In this document: piece by piece, positions 24,221 through 34,971 of the stretch | Numbering within the stretch: the stretch's first letter is position 1 | Layout of the letters: the number at the start of each line of letters is the position of its first letter | The notes under the pieces: model-generated | Told to the model about the DNA's origin: nothing | The model's database searches: none | What the model saw: the letters and a program-made list of their open reading frames with translations, nothing else | Made by a program: the position numbers and the translations under genes | Assembly (NCBI GenBank): GCA_016794425.1 | Contig: JAEUHR010000029.1 | Location: 1 to 38,933 of the forward strand | Origin: Planctomycetota bacterium | Lineage (GTDB): Bacteria; Planctomycetota; UBA1135; UBA2386 | Length of the DNA: 38,933 bases | Reading direction: 5' to 3'

Positions 24221-25981
24221 TCAGCGCCACAGCTCGCGCAACTGCTTGTCGTGGATCGGCACAAGTTCGAACCCGACCTTCGCCGGGCTGCCCCCCATGT
24301 CGCGCTGCACGACCAGCGGCACGTCGGGGCCACGTTCCCAGATCCGCAGCAGCTCCAGCTGGTCGCCGTTGCCGCGCTGCATCGACAGCGTCCAGTCCGC
24401 GGCCGCGAACGCCTCGCCGCGCACGTCGACCGCGCGGCTGCCGTCGCAGTCGCGCAGCACGTCGTTGATGAAGCTGCCGACGTCGTCGCGCGCGCCGTCG
24501 CTGCCCTCGAGCCGCCAGTGGCCGCCGTCGAGCCGGTAGGTGCGGCGTTCGCCGGTGCGTCGCGCCAGGTCGACCCGCTCGACGATGTTCGGCTGCCGCA
24601 GCAGAACGCGCGAGCAGTACTCGATCCACGGCCGCCGCAGGTTCTGCACCGGGATCTGTGGCACCAGTACGACCGTGCGCGGATCGTCGGCGCGGCAGGC
24701 GTAGACGAGGTCGAGGTCGTTCTTGCGCACTTCGGCGCCGAGCCACAGGTCGATCGGCGGGCCGTCGCCGAGCGCGCGCACGGTGACCTGCAGGCGCCCC
24801 GCGCCGAGTCCGTAGCGCGCGTCGCCGGCCGCCGGCCGGCCGCCGTCGTCGGCGAGCACGAACTCGACCGCGTGCAGGTTGTTGACCGACTGCACGAGTT
24901 CGTTGACCGGCGTCGGATCGACCGCGTGGTCGACCGGCAGCAGCAGCCGCCAGTCGCCGGTCTCGCTCTCGCGCCGCAGCCGGATCCGGTCGCCGCCGCC
25001 TTCGCCGGGATCGATCACGACTTCGCCGATCCGCGCGTAGACGTCGCCGAGCGGCACCAGGATGCGCGCGCGCAGGTGGTCGGCGGCGTTCTCGAAGATC
25101 TCGACGTACTGCCGGTTGCCGCTGCCGAACATCGACCCGCGGCCCGGCAGGCGGCCGAACACCTGGCCCTGCTCGGTCCACAGGCGCAACTCCTCCTCGC
25201 CGGCGCCACCGCGGGCGCGGATCACGATCGCCGGCTCGGTCTCGGGCAGGCGCACGACGCCGGGCACGAACGTGTCGACGCGCAGCGACAGCACCGCGGT
25301 CAGGAAGCGCAGCGACGCCGTCGGGTCGGCGCGCCCTTCGACCGGCGCGCGCAAGAGCCAGTCGTCGCGTTCGCGCACGAGGTGCAGCACCTCGCGCTTG
25401 CCGGTCGCGGCCAGCATCTCGACGCGCAGCTCCTGCACGGTCGTCGGCACGTTGCGGAACACGCGTGGATCGCGCAGGTCGTCGACGCCGACGCGCAGGC
25501 TCTCGAGCAGGCCGTTGCCGCCTTCCCAGATCCGGCCGTCGCGTCGCAGGAACTGCGTCGTGCCCAGCGGCCCCGCGGCGCCGATCTCGTACTCGATGCG
25601 CAGACCGTCGTCGAACTCGGCCAGGAAGCGCAACTGCGGCGGCTCGAGTCCCGCCTGGGCGCGGCCTGCGGCATCGTCGGCAAGCGGCGTCGCGCGCATG
25701 TTCGACGAGTCCCAGGCATCGCAGATCTGCTTCAGGTACGCCGGCGACGCCACGTCCTGCACCGGCTCCGTCAGCCGGAAACCGTCGGGGCCGCGCACGA
25801 TCTCGACCGGCGCCAGCTGCGCGAACTGCCACCAGATGCGCTTGCTGTCGCGCAGCGAGCGGCCGTCGAGCGCGCGGATCTCGGCGGCAACCTTGGTCGC
25901 CGGCTTCTCCTCGGTCCACAGCAGCACGGCGGTGAGCCCACCGGCGAGCAGCAACAACAGCAAGATCGCCCGCACACCCAT
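24221..25981 (-). CDS. DUF4340-domain membrane-anchored protein of the Gld-like ABC system
   Basis: 586 residues. An N-terminal membrane anchor (ILLLLLLAGGLTAVLLW, about 6-22) is followed by a long, mainly beta extracytoplasmic region. It contains repeated units such as IVRGPDGFRLTEPVQDVASP, LHLVRERDDWLLRAPVEGRADP and RRESETGDWRLLLPVDHAVD. This repeat style (residue, 'W-x-L-x-x-P', then a conserved D/A-P) is typical of DUF4340 proteins, which accompany GldG-like ABC systems. The start codon overlaps the previous stop as TGATG. It is the last gene of the four-gene operon. Its role is likely structural or in substrate handling on the outer face of the membrane; a molecular function is not established. 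Confidence 0.85.
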   Translation of the reverse strand: MGVRAILLLLLLAGGLTAVLLWTEEKPATKVAAEIRALDGRSLRDSKRIWWQFAQLAPVEIVRGPDGFRLTEPVQDVASPAYLKQICDAWDSSNMRATPLADDAAGRAQAGLEPPQLRFLAEFDDGLRIEYEIGAAGPLGTTQFLRRDGRIWEGGNGLLESLRVGVDDLRDPRVFRNVPTTVQELRVEMLAATGKREVLHLVRERDDWLLRAPVEGRADPTASLRFLTAVLSLRVDTFVPGVVRLPETEPAIVIRARGGAGEEELRLWTEQGQVFGRLPGRGSMFGSGNRQYVEIFENAADHLRARILVPLGDVYARIGEVVIDPGEGGGDRIRLRRESETGDWRLLLPVDHAVDPTPVNELVQSVNNLHAVEFVLADDGGRPAAGDARYGLGAGRLQVTVRALGDGPPIDLWLGAEVRKNDLDLVYACRADDPRTVVLVPQIPVQNLRRPWIEYCSRVLLRQPNIVERVDLARRTGERRTYRLDGGHWRLEGSDGARDDVGSFINDVLRDCDGSRAVDVRGEAFAAADWTLSMQRGNGDQLELLRIWERGPDVPLVVQRDMGGSPAKVGFELVPIHDKQLRELWR

Positions 25982-27579
25982 CACAGCCTCCGCCGCACGA
26001 AGAACACCACGCAGGCCAGCAGGAAGAACACTGCGGGCACGCCGTACACCAGCAGCAGGCGGACGCGCTCGAGCTGCTGCGGCTGCAGCTGCAGGTGCTT
26101 GGCGTCGTAGCGCGCCCCCTGGATGTCGAGCAGCACGCGCCGCTCCGCCATCCAGTTGCAGATGTTCAGCGCCAGGTCGCCGAACTGCTGCATGCCGAGG
26201 TTGTTGCAGAACACGCCCGACACGATCACGACCGCGCCGCTGCGCGGCGCTCCGGTCGCGGCGGTGTCGGTCGCGGGCACCGCGAGGTCGACGTCGAGCG
26301 CCAGGCCGACCGTGAACGAGCCGAGCCGGGCCTGGTCCGGCCGCCGCTGGTCCGGGAAGCCGTCGCGCGGATCGACGCCCGCGAGCCAGCCTTCGCCGCC
26401 GGTGCGCAGCAGATCCTCGGCGCGCACGCCGTCGGGCTTGCCGGCGGTCCGCACCGCGCGCGCCGCCTTGACCTCGAGCGGACGGCCGGCCTTGACCAGG
26501 CGCTGCGTGACCGGGTGCACCGTGCTGCCGTAGAGGTGCAGGCGCTCGACGCCGGGGCCGTCGATGCTGCGGCCAGCGGTCAGACCGGTGACGTCCGGGA
26601 TCAGGTGGAACAGCGGCGACTGGCTCAGTTCGTAGCCGAACAGTTCGCCGAGCTTGCCGCCGGTCGGATTCCAGTCCGGCAGGCCGGCCCACGAGTAGTT
26701 GACGAACAGCCGGCCGCCGCGCCGCACGTAGTCGTACAGCACCTGCGCGTCGCGTTCGGTGAACTCGCGGCGCGGCTCGAGCACCGCGACCATCGTCGCG
26801 TCGGCCGGCACGCGCGGCTCCTGGTTGAAGTCGAGCTCGCGCACCTCGAAGCCGACGTGCTGCAGCGACGCCAGCAGCGCCGCGTAGCCGGGTGCACTCT
26901 GGCCCCTCAGGTCGAGGTCCGGCGAGTAGCCGCGCAGGAAGTAGACGATCGGCGTGCCCTGCACCAGGAGTCCCTTCAGCGCCGACGAGATCGTCGCCTC
27001 GCCCTTGAAGTCCTTCAGCACCGGCAGCGCCGCCGAAGCCGGCGCGCCCGGCGGCAGGTTCGGCAATTCGATCGTCGCCAGGTCGGCGTCCAGCGACAGT
27101 TTGCGGAAACGCCGTTCGCGGCCCTCGGGCTCGACCGCGACGACGAGCACGTCGCGCTCCTCGGTCTTGAAGTCGAAGCGCTGCGCCGCCTCGCGGGTGC
27201 GCTCGACGTCGGTGTAGAGGTCGTGTTCGCGGATCGTCACCGCTTCGCCGCCGAGCCACTGGTAGCGCCGCAGCAACAGCCGCGTCATGTCGCGCAGCCG
27301 CGTGCGGATCGCGATGCCCTGCCGCTGCGCGTCGGTCTGCGCGACGCCTTCGATCGGCGGCAGGAACAGGTGGAACTCGACCTTCGTCGAGGCCGTGCGC
27401 AGTTCGCGCACCAGGTCCTCGGTCGCCGGATCGAGGGCGTGGATGCGCTGCGGGGTCAGGTCGAGCAGCACCTTCAGCGCCGGCCGCGCCGAGACCCACA
27501 CCAGCAGCAGCCAGACGGCCAGCATCAGCAGCGCCGCGACCAGCAGGTTCACGGCGCCGATCCAGCGGCGGCCGCTCAC
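25981..27579 (-). CDS. GldG-like ABC-associated membrane protein
   Basis: 532 residues from a GTG at 27577-27579, which overlaps the permease stop as GTGA. A GGAGG site (27585-27589) lies upstream. One membrane helix is near the N-terminus (VNLLVAALLMLAVWLLLVW) and another near the C-terminus (LLLVYGVPAVFFLLACVVFFVRRR). Between them lies a large extracytoplasmic region of the ABC-type uncharacterised transport (DUF4350/GldG) kind. It contains LPVLKDFKGEATISSALKGL, VYFLRGYSPDLDL and YVRRGGRLFVNYSW, the latter resembling glutamine-amidotransferase-like domains of this family. GldG and GldF are needed for gliding in Bacteroidetes, but relatives occur in many phyla with no gliding, so no gliding role is claimed. 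Confidence 0.86.
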   Translation of the reverse strand: MSGRRWIGAVNLLVAALLMLAVWLLLVWVSARPALKVLLDLTPQRIHALDPATEDLVRELRTASTKVEFHLFLPPIEGVAQTDAQRQGIAIRTRLRDMTRLLLRRYQWLGGEAVTIREHDLYTDVERTREAAQRFDFKTEERDVLVVAVEPEGRERRFRKLSLDADLATIELPNLPPGAPASAALPVLKDFKGEATISSALKGLLVQGTPIVYFLRGYSPDLDLRGQSAPGYAALLASLQHVGFEVRELDFNQEPRVPADATMVAVLEPRREFTERDAQVLYDYVRRGGRLFVNYSWAGLPDWNPTGGKLGELFGYELSQSPLFHLIPDVTGLTAGRSIDGPGVERLHLYGSTVHPVTQRLVKAGRPLEVKAARAVRTAGKPDGVRAEDLLRTGGEGWLAGVDPRDGFPDQRRPDQARLGSFTVGLALDVDLAVPATDTAATGAPRSGAVVIVSGVFCNNLGMQQFGDLALNICNWMAERRVLLDIQGARYDAKHLQLQPQQLERVRLLLVYGVPAVFFLLACVVFFVRRRL

Positions 27580-28343
27580 GCGATCCTCCGTGACGACAGG
27601 CTCACGGTCGTGAGACCGAGGAAGAACAGGATGCCGCCGGCGTAGAACGCGACCTGGCTCGAGTCGATCAGGCCGCGCGCGAACCAGTCGCCGAAGTTGC
27701 GCATCACGTCGAACTTGTCCAGCAGCTCGCGCACGTAGTAGTTCTCGGCGTGTTCGCCGAGGTAGAAGCGCAGCTGGCCCGGCACGCTGAGCAGCCCGAA
27801 GTTGAACAGCATCGCCAGCACCGCGGCGAGCAGCACGTTGTCGGTCAGACTGCTCGCGAAGCAGCCGAACGCCAGCATCAGGCCGCTGAGCAGGAACATG
27901 CCGAGGTAGGCGGCGAACACCGGCCCGAACGCGAGGTCGGCGTCGAAGAACCACGGCAGCTCGAGCACCTGCAGCACCAGCACGCTCGGCAGCCACAGCA
28001 GGCCGAAGAACGCGGTCGCCGCGGCCCACTTGCCGAACACGACCTCGCCGTCGCGCACCGGCGCGGTCATCAGCGTCTCGATCGAGCCGGTGCGCCGCTC
28101 CTCGGCGAAGCAGCGCATCGTCAGCACGCCGGGCACCAGCATCACCATCAGGAACGTGCTCTGCAGGCCGTAGGTCGACGGCGCGAACAGGTCCTGGTCA
28201 CCGCGGTAGAGCGCGAACGACCACGCGGTGCCGTACATCTGCAGGCCGCGCCACAGGTAGAACACGAAACCGATGAACCAGCTGACCGGGCTGGTGCAGT
28301 AGCTCAGCAGCTCCTTCTGGAACGTGACCCAGGCGCCGCTCAT
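27576..28343 (-). CDS. ABC-2 type permease (GldF-like)
   Basis: 255 residues with about six membrane segments, among them SWFIGFVFYLW, STFLMVMLVPGVLTMRCF, AAATAFFGLLWLPSVLVL, AAYLGMFLLSGLMLAFGCF and LAAVLAMLFNFGLLSV. The loop CFAEERRTGSIETLMTAPV after segment 2 is characteristic of ABC-2 export permeases of the GldF type, where it contacts the ATPase. The start overlaps the ATPase stop as ATGA and the end overlaps the GldG-like start as GTGA. The operon is therefore translationally coupled from ATPase to permease to GldG-like to DUF4340 protein. Substrate unknown. Confidence 0.92.
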   Translation of the reverse strand: MSGAWVTFQKELLSYCTSPVSWFIGFVFYLWRGLQMYGTAWSFALYRGDQDLFAPSTYGLQSTFLMVMLVPGVLTMRCFAEERRTGSIETLMTAPVRDGEVVFGKWAAATAFFGLLWLPSVLVLQVLELPWFFDADLAFGPVFAAYLGMFLLSGLMLAFGCFASSLTDNVLLAAVLAMLFNFGLLSVPGQLRFYLGEHAENYYVRELLDKFDVMRNFGDWFARGLIDSSQVAFYAGGILFFLGLTTVSLSSRRIA

Positions 28344-29314
28344 GCGTTTGCCTCGGCGGCGCCGTGCGCCAGTTCTTCCTGGCGGTCGCTGCCCTCGGTG
28401 ATGCGGTGGAAGTACTCCTCGAGCGTCGGCAACTCGACCGCCAGCTCGCGCACGGCGATGCCGGCGGCCAGCAACCGTTCGCCGAGCGCGCGCGCGGCAC
28501 CTTCGCCGGCGGCCACGGCGGCTTCGACCGACGCGCCGTCCGGCGGCTGCGGCGCCGAGCGCACGACCTCGAGCCCCGGTGTCGCGGCGACGAACTCGAC
28601 CAGCCGCGCGACCGAGCAGGCGGCGGCGACGCGCAGGCGCCGCGCTGCGCTCTCGGCGACCAGCGCGCGCGGCGCACCGTCGGCGCGCAGCCGGCCGCGG
28701 TGGATCACGAGGATGCGCGAACTGACGTCCTCGACCTCGGTCAGGATGTGGCTCGAGAACAGCACCGTGTGCTCGGCGGCGAGGTCGCGCACGACCTGTT
28801 TGATGCGCCGGCGCTGGTTCGGGTCGAGGCCCGACGTCGGTTCGTCGAGGATCAGGATCGGCGGGTTCGCGACCAGCGCGTCGGCGAGGCCGACCCGCTG
28901 CCGGTAGCCGCGCGAGACCTGGCCGCACAGCTTGCGCGCGACGTCCTCGACGCCGGCCTTGGCCATCGCCCGCGCGACCGCGGCCTTGCGTTCGCGCCAC
29001 GGCACGCCCTTCAGCGCGGCGCGGTAGCGCAGGTACTCGACGACGCGCAGGTCGGGGTAGATCGGCACGTTCTCGGGCAGGTAGCCGAGCTGCCGCCGCG
29101 CGGCCAACGACGCGGTCGCGACGTCGTGGCCGGCGACCTCGGCGGTGCCGGACGACGCGGCGTGGTAACCGGTCAGCACGCGGATCGTCGTCGTCTTGCC
29201 GGCGCCGTTGGGACCGAGGAAACCGACGATCTCGCCGCGCGCGACCTCGAACGAGATCCGGTCGACGGCCAGGGTCTGGCCGAAGCGTTTGCTCAGTTCA
29301 CGGACGCGGATCAT
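28340..29314 (-). CDS. ABC transporter ATP-binding protein (GldA-like)
   Basis: 324 residues. Walker A GPNGAGKTT at 34-42, signature VSRGYRQRVGLADAL (the usual LSGGQ is replaced by the GldA-type SRGYRQR), Walker B LILDEPTSGLDP and the H-loop SSHI are all present. The C-terminal ~100 residues form the extra domain common in ABC-2 ATPases. The start ATG is followed directly by the first strand (MIRVRELSKRFG). It heads the four-gene operon running to 24221. It energises the permease encoded directly behind it. The exported or assembled substrate is unknown. Confidence 0.95.
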   Translation of the reverse strand: MIRVRELSKRFGQTLAVDRISFEVARGEIVGFLGPNGAGKTTTIRVLTGYHAASSGTAEVAGHDVATASLAARRQLGYLPENVPIYPDLRVVEYLRYRAALKGVPWRERKAAVARAMAKAGVEDVARKLCGQVSRGYRQRVGLADALVANPPILILDEPTSGLDPNQRRRIKQVVRDLAAEHTVLFSSHILTEVEDVSSRILVIHRGRLRADGAPRALVAESAARRLRVAAACSVARLVEFVAATPGLEVVRSAPQPPDGASVEAAVAAGEGAARALGERLLAAGIAVRELAVELPTLEEYFHRITEGSDRQEELAHGAAEANA

Positions 29315-29416
29315 CGGCGGGTGCGCTAGTGCCCGGCGACGGACCGAGTAACAGGGACCGCCCGACCGCCACAGCGGCGCACACGGTAGTGCCGCGCGCG
29401 CCAAAGGCCAGCGTGA

Positions 29417-29440
29417 GCTCGACGCCATCGGGCGCCGAGC
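29417..29440 (-). terminator. Hairpin downstream of dnaK
   Basis: On the minus strand GCTCGGCGCC, loop CGAT, GGCGTCGAGC forms a 10-bp stem with one G-U pair, beginning 10 bases after the dnaK stop. There is no U tract, so it is an intrinsic-terminator-like stem without the usual tail, or a 3' stabilising structure. It separates dnaK from the ABC operon, which starts at 29314. Confidence 0.5.
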
Positions 29441-29450
29441 CCCGCTGCGG

Positions 29451-31352
<1,902 letters not shown>

Positions 31353-31587
31353 GGTGGCTCCTGATGCCGCGGCCGCCACGTGGGGCGCCGGGGCCGATGC
31401 GAACGAACTGCCGCCGCGACCCGAACACCGGGGCGCGGCGGCGTCCCGCGATTGTCAAAAGCCGTGCCCAGCAGCAACGACGGCCGTAGTCGCTGGAGAC
31501 ACTGGAGTTATGGCGACAGCCACCGACGACCATGCGCCAATCTGACAGCCAATGGCGGCGCCGCGGCTGCCACGCTGACAGAGACCG

Positions 31588-32991
31588 TCATTCCGGCCGG
31601 GCCCAGCGACCGCGCGCAACGAGGGCGAGTTGCAGTAGCGCCACCACCACCATGCCACCGCCCAGGGCGGCATAGATCGCCGCGGTGGAGCCCGCGCCGA
31701 CCAGCAGCACCGCCGCATAGACGACGGCGAAGCCGAGCAGATCGAGGCGCAGCGGCGCCTGCATCGCCCCGGCCCCCTGCACGGCGCCGATCGCGCCGAG
31801 CGCCGCAGCGCCAGCGACCTGGCTCCAGCCAGCACCGGCGAAGTAGTCGGCGGCGAACGCGACCACCGCCGGCTCGGGCCCCGGCAGGCACCAGCCGACC
31901 AACACGTCGGCGAACGTGATCATCGCCAGCACGCAGAGCGCGCCGAACACGGCTGCCTGCACCGCGGCGGCGAAGCCGGCGTGGCGCGCCGCCCGTTCGC
32001 GCCCCACCACGACCGCGCGCCCGGCGTAGGCCGTCGCCGCGTTGGCGAAGCCGATCGACGCGAACAGCACCACGGTGTCGTAGCGCGTGGTGATGCTGAA
32101 CGCGATCGCGGCCGCATCGCCGTGACCGCGCCGCAGCAGCGGCGTCAGCAGCAGCACGAGACCGGCGCGCAGGCCGATCTGCAGCGACTGCGGCCAGGCG
32201 TCGCGCAACAGCGGCAGCGCCACCGCTGGCGACGACCCTGCTGGCATCGACCCTGCTGGCGGCGACCCTGCCGCGGTCGGCGCGGCGGTGGATCGCAGCG
32301 TCAGTGGGTGCGACGCACGCCACAGCCAGGCGACCGCCACCACCGCCGCCAGCGTGCGCGCGGCGACCGCAGCGTAGGCCGCGCCGACGACGCCGACGGC
32401 CGGCAAGCCGACGGCGTCCCAGCCGTAGAGCAGAGGCAGCGCCAGCAAGAGGTTCACGACGTTGGCGCCGAGCAGCAGCAGCACCGGCATCGTCACCTCG
32501 CCGACCGCGCGCATCGCCGCCGTCGTCTGCATCAGCACGAACATGGTCACGCAACCGAGGTTGCTGCCCACGAGGTAGTGCAGGGCGTCGGCGCGCACGT
32601 TCGGCCCCGCCGCCATCAGGTCGACCATCGGCCCCGCCGGCAGCGTGGTGACCACCGCCAGCAGCAGCGCGAAGCCGACCATGAACGCCTGCGCGCGGCG
32701 GTTCCGCGCCCGCGCCAACGCCGCGTCGCCGGCGCCGAGGTCGCGCGACAGGCTCGCCAGCAGCGCCGTCGACACGCAGTTGCCGACGATCATCGGCAGC
32801 ACGTTCCAGGTCGAACCGATGTGCGCTGCCTGCAGCGCGTCGCCGCCGAGGCGGCCGACCAAGGCTAGGTCGACCAGGTTGATCAGCGCGTGCGAGGCGA
32901 AGCCGAGCGCCAGCGGCACGCCCTGCCGCAGCACTGCGAACCAGGGCGCACGCTGCAGCAGCGGATCGGCGACAACTCCAGAAGCGGGCAC
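31588..32991 (-). CDS. MATE-family multidrug/organic cation exporter
   Basis: 467 residues from a GTG at 32989-32991. About twelve hydrophobic segments are seen, beginning LRQGVPLALGFASHALINLVDLALVGRLGGDALQAA. This is the MATE pattern (an early pore helix with a P-like LVDLALVG stretch), and the halves are related. The second half includes GFANAATAYAGRAVVVGRERAARHAGF, again typical. Such proteins exchange cations (Na+ or H+) for drugs or metabolites. In the middle, between the halves, there is a small Ala/Gly/Ser/Pro insert encoded by three 15-base tandem copies (32226-32270). It lies 48 bases after the response regulator gene and may share its transcript. Confidence 0.93.
   Translation of the reverse strand: MPASGVVADPLLQRAPWFAVLRQGVPLALGFASHALINLVDLALVGRLGGDALQAAHIGSTWNVLPMIVGNCVSTALLASLSRDLGAGDAALARARNRRAQAFMVGFALLLAVVTTLPAGPMVDLMAAGPNVRADALHYLVGSNLGCVTMFVLMQTTAAMRAVGEVTMPVLLLLGANVVNLLLALPLLYGWDAVGLPAVGVVGAAYAAVAARTLAAVVAVAWLWRASHPLTLRSTAAPTAAGSPPAGSMPAGSSPAVALPLLRDAWPQSLQIGLRAGLVLLLTPLLRRGHGDAAAIAFSITTRYDTVVLFASIGFANAATAYAGRAVVVGRERAARHAGFAAAVQAAVFGALCVLAMITFADVLVGWCLPGPEPAVVAFAADYFAGAGWSQVAGAAALGAIGAVQGAGAMQAPLRLDLLGFAVVYAAVLLVGAGSTAAIYAALGGGMVVVALLQLALVARGRWARPE
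32226..32270. repeat. Three tandem 15-bp copies inside the MATE gene
   Basis: CTGGCGACGACCCTG (32226-32240), CTGGCATCGACCCTG (32241-32255) and CTGGCGGCGACCCTG (32256-32270). They encode repeated (on the minus strand) AGS-PPAG-type residues in the loop between the two MATE halves. Unit length is a multiple of three, so copy-number change would keep the frame. Confidence 0.7.
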
Positions 32992-33039
32992 CGCGCGAGC
33001 GTAGGCGCGCGCCGCGGCGATCTCACGCGCCGAGCGGGC

Positions 33040-33411
33040 TCAGCCGCCGAGGATCTGCCGCGTGCGGTCGAGGATCTTGGTCGGGCTGAACGGCTTCGTC
33101 ATGTAGTCGTTGGCACCCGCAGTCTTGCCGACCTCGCGGTCGCACTCCTGCCCCTTCGCGGTCAGCAGGATGATCTTGACGCCGTCGAGCGTGGTGTCGG
33201 CGCGCACCTGCTGCGTCACCTGGAAGCCGTTCAGCTTCGGCATCATGACGTCGAGGAACACCAGGTCCGGCTTGTGCGCGCGGATCGCCGCGAGCGCCTC
33301 TTCGCCGTTCCTGGCCTCGAGCACGTTGTAGTCCGCCTTCCGCAGCACGAAGGTCAGCGAACGGCAGATGAACGGTTCGTCGTCGACGACGAGGATGGTT
33401 CGCTGGGTCAT
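33040..33411 (-). CDS. Single-domain response regulator
   Basis: 123 residues: one receiver domain and nothing else. Acidic pocket Asp10/Asp11, phosphoacceptor Asp54 (VFLDVMMPK), Thr84 (LLTAKGQ) and Lys106 (YMTKPFSP) are all present, so it is probably functional. The start overlaps the phosphatase stop as ATGA, with an AAGGAG site upstream. It would pass a phosphate signal to a partner by protein contact, most likely within the neighbouring RsbW-like/PP2C module. Its own histidine kinase is unknown; the kinase at 36787 is in another transcript. Confidence 0.92.
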   Translation of the reverse strand: MTQRTILVVDDEPFICRSLTFVLRKADYNVLEARNGEEALAAIRAHKPDLVFLDVMMPKLNGFQVTQQVRADTTLDGVKIILLTAKGQECDREVGKTAGANDYMTKPFSPTKILDRTRQILGG

Positions 33412-34964
33412 CGTCTCCTTCCCTTGCCGTGGTAGCGCACCACCACGGCGGTGACGTCGTCGGTGCCGACCCGGCCGCGACGGAACTGATCGAGTGCCTG
33501 TACGATGCCGTCGACGATCAGGCGCGCCGACGGATTGGTGGCCAACTGCGCGAACACGCTGCGCAACCGGTCGTCGCCGAACATCTCGTCGGTCTCGTCG
33601 GTCGCTTCGGTGATGCCGTCGGTGTAGAGCAGCAAGCAGTCGCCCGGTTGCAGCTGGATGGTGCGGGTCGGGTAGTCGGGCGCCGGCAGGAAGCCGAGGA
33701 TCGTGCTGTCGCTGGCGACGCTCTCGACGCGATCGGTGGCGGCGCGGTAGACGAGCAGATCGTTGTGGCCGGCGCAGACATACTCGACGCCGCCGTCGTC
33801 CGGCCGCACGGCGACGGCCGCGGCGGTCAGGAAGCGTTCGGTCCGGCTGAGGTCGGCGAACATGCTCGCGGCCAACGACTCGAACACGCGCTGCGGCTCG
33901 GAGTAGACCGCGGCCAACGTGCGCAGCATCGCGCGCGCGCCGACCATGACCATGCCCGAAGCCAGGTTGTGGCCCGAGACGTCGGCGACGACGACCAGCT
34001 GGCGGCCGTCCGCCAGCGGCAGGTAGTCGTAGTAGTCGCCACCGACCGCGCCGCAGGCGGCGTAGGTCGCGGCGACGTCGAAGCCGGCGAGCTGCGGCGG
34101 TCCGGGCGGCAGGATCTGCCGCTGGATCGCCTCGGCCATGCTCATCTCCTTGCGCAGTTCCGCCGACTTGCGGGCGCCGAGCACGGCGCCGAGGATCGCC
34201 GCGTACGAGGACGCGATCTGCCACTCTTCGTGGTCGAAGCGCCGCGGCGGCTCGTCGCGGCCGTCGTCAACCGGCAGCTTGTCGACCAGCACCAGGGCGC
34301 CGATCAGGAAGCGCTTGTCGTCGGCGCCGAACTTGACCGGCACGCCGAGCACCTGCGAACGCGCGAGCTGCTCGACCGAACCCGGCTCGCCGAGGCGGCC
34401 GCCGTTCGGCACGTCGCGCACGACGACGCCTTCGCCGGCCAGCACGTCGGCGAGGAAGCCGTCGACGGCGAGCACCGGGTCGAGCACGACCTCGTTCGTC
34501 TGCCCGTCGCGGAACGAATGGTGCGCGACCACCTCGCAGCAGTTCTTGCCGGCGAGGTAGCCGAGGTAGACGACGTGACGGACCTTGGTCGCGCGCTGGC
34601 ACGCTTCGGCCCCGCCCGACGCGATCTGCAGTTCGTCGCCGGACGAGATGCGCGGCAGCTCCTCGGCGTACGAGAACAACTGCTCCTGCATCACCTCGAA
34701 CTTGGTGAGCACGCTGAGCATGTCGCCTTCGAGCTGCTCGCGCGCGGCGACGACGTCCAGCAGCGAACGCACCAACGGCACCAGCGCCGCGGCGTCCTGT
34801 GGCACGTCGGCGACGACGCAGCCGGCCGGCAGCGACTCGACGAGCTGCACGGCGCCGGCCGCGGCGGGGACCGCCGGCGGTTCGTCGAGCACGCGCACCG
34901 TCACCCCGCCGAATGCCAGCGGGAGGGCGGCCAGCAGCTCGCTGGTTCCACGTTGCAGGGTCAA
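33408..34964 (-). CDS. GAF-like domain plus PP2C (SpoIIE/RsbU-type) phosphatase
   Basis: About 518 residues if started at the TTG at 34962-34964, with a GAGGG site (34969-34973) just before it; no ATG or GTG fits near the upstream stop. The first part includes a GAF-like region (about 130-270: KVRHVVYLGYLAGKNCCEVVA ... VGVPVKFGADDKRFLIGALVLVDKL, in pieces). A coiled linker with MSMAEAIQRQILP follows, then the SpoIIE-type PP2C domain: GGDYYDYLPLADGRQ (Asp310 and Asp313 region), VVVADVSGHNLASGM, YVCAGHNDLLVYR and LLLYTDGITEATD. Such enzymes remove phosphate from STAS-domain antagonists in partner-switching systems. It lies between an RsbW-like kinase and a response regulator in one operon. Confidence 0.9.
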   Translation of the reverse strand: MTLQRGTSELLAALPLAFGGVTVRVLDEPPAVPAAAGAVQLVESLPAGCVVADVPQDAAALVPLVRSLLDVVAAREQLEGDMLSVLTKFEVMQEQLFSYAEELPRISSGDELQIASGGAEACQRATKVRHVVYLGYLAGKNCCEVVAHHSFRDGQTNEVVLDPVLAVDGFLADVLAGEGVVVRDVPNGGRLGEPGSVEQLARSQVLGVPVKFGADDKRFLIGALVLVDKLPVDDGRDEPPRRFDHEEWQIASSYAAILGAVLGARKSAELRKEMSMAEAIQRQILPPGPPQLAGFDVAATYAACGAVGGDYYDYLPLADGRQLVVVADVSGHNLASGMVMVGARAMLRTLAAVYSEPQRVFESLAASMFADLSRTERFLTAAAVAVRPDDGGVEYVCAGHNDLLVYRAATDRVESVASDSTILGFLPAPDYPTRTIQLQPGDCLLLYTDGITEATDETDEMFGDDRLRSVFAQLATNPSARLIVDGIVQALDQFRRGRVGTDDVTAVVVRYHGKGRRR

Positions 34965-34971
34965 GATGCCC

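Noticed and set aside
29315..29450. Small ORF between dnaK and the ABC ATPase gene
   Set aside because: No good ribosome site or domain; the region is explained by a hairpin after dnaK.
31353..31587. TTGACA on the minus strand at 31453-31458 as a dnaK promoter
   Set aside because: No matching -10 box follows at a normal distance (CGCCCC at 17 bases). No CIRCE inverted repeat was seen either.
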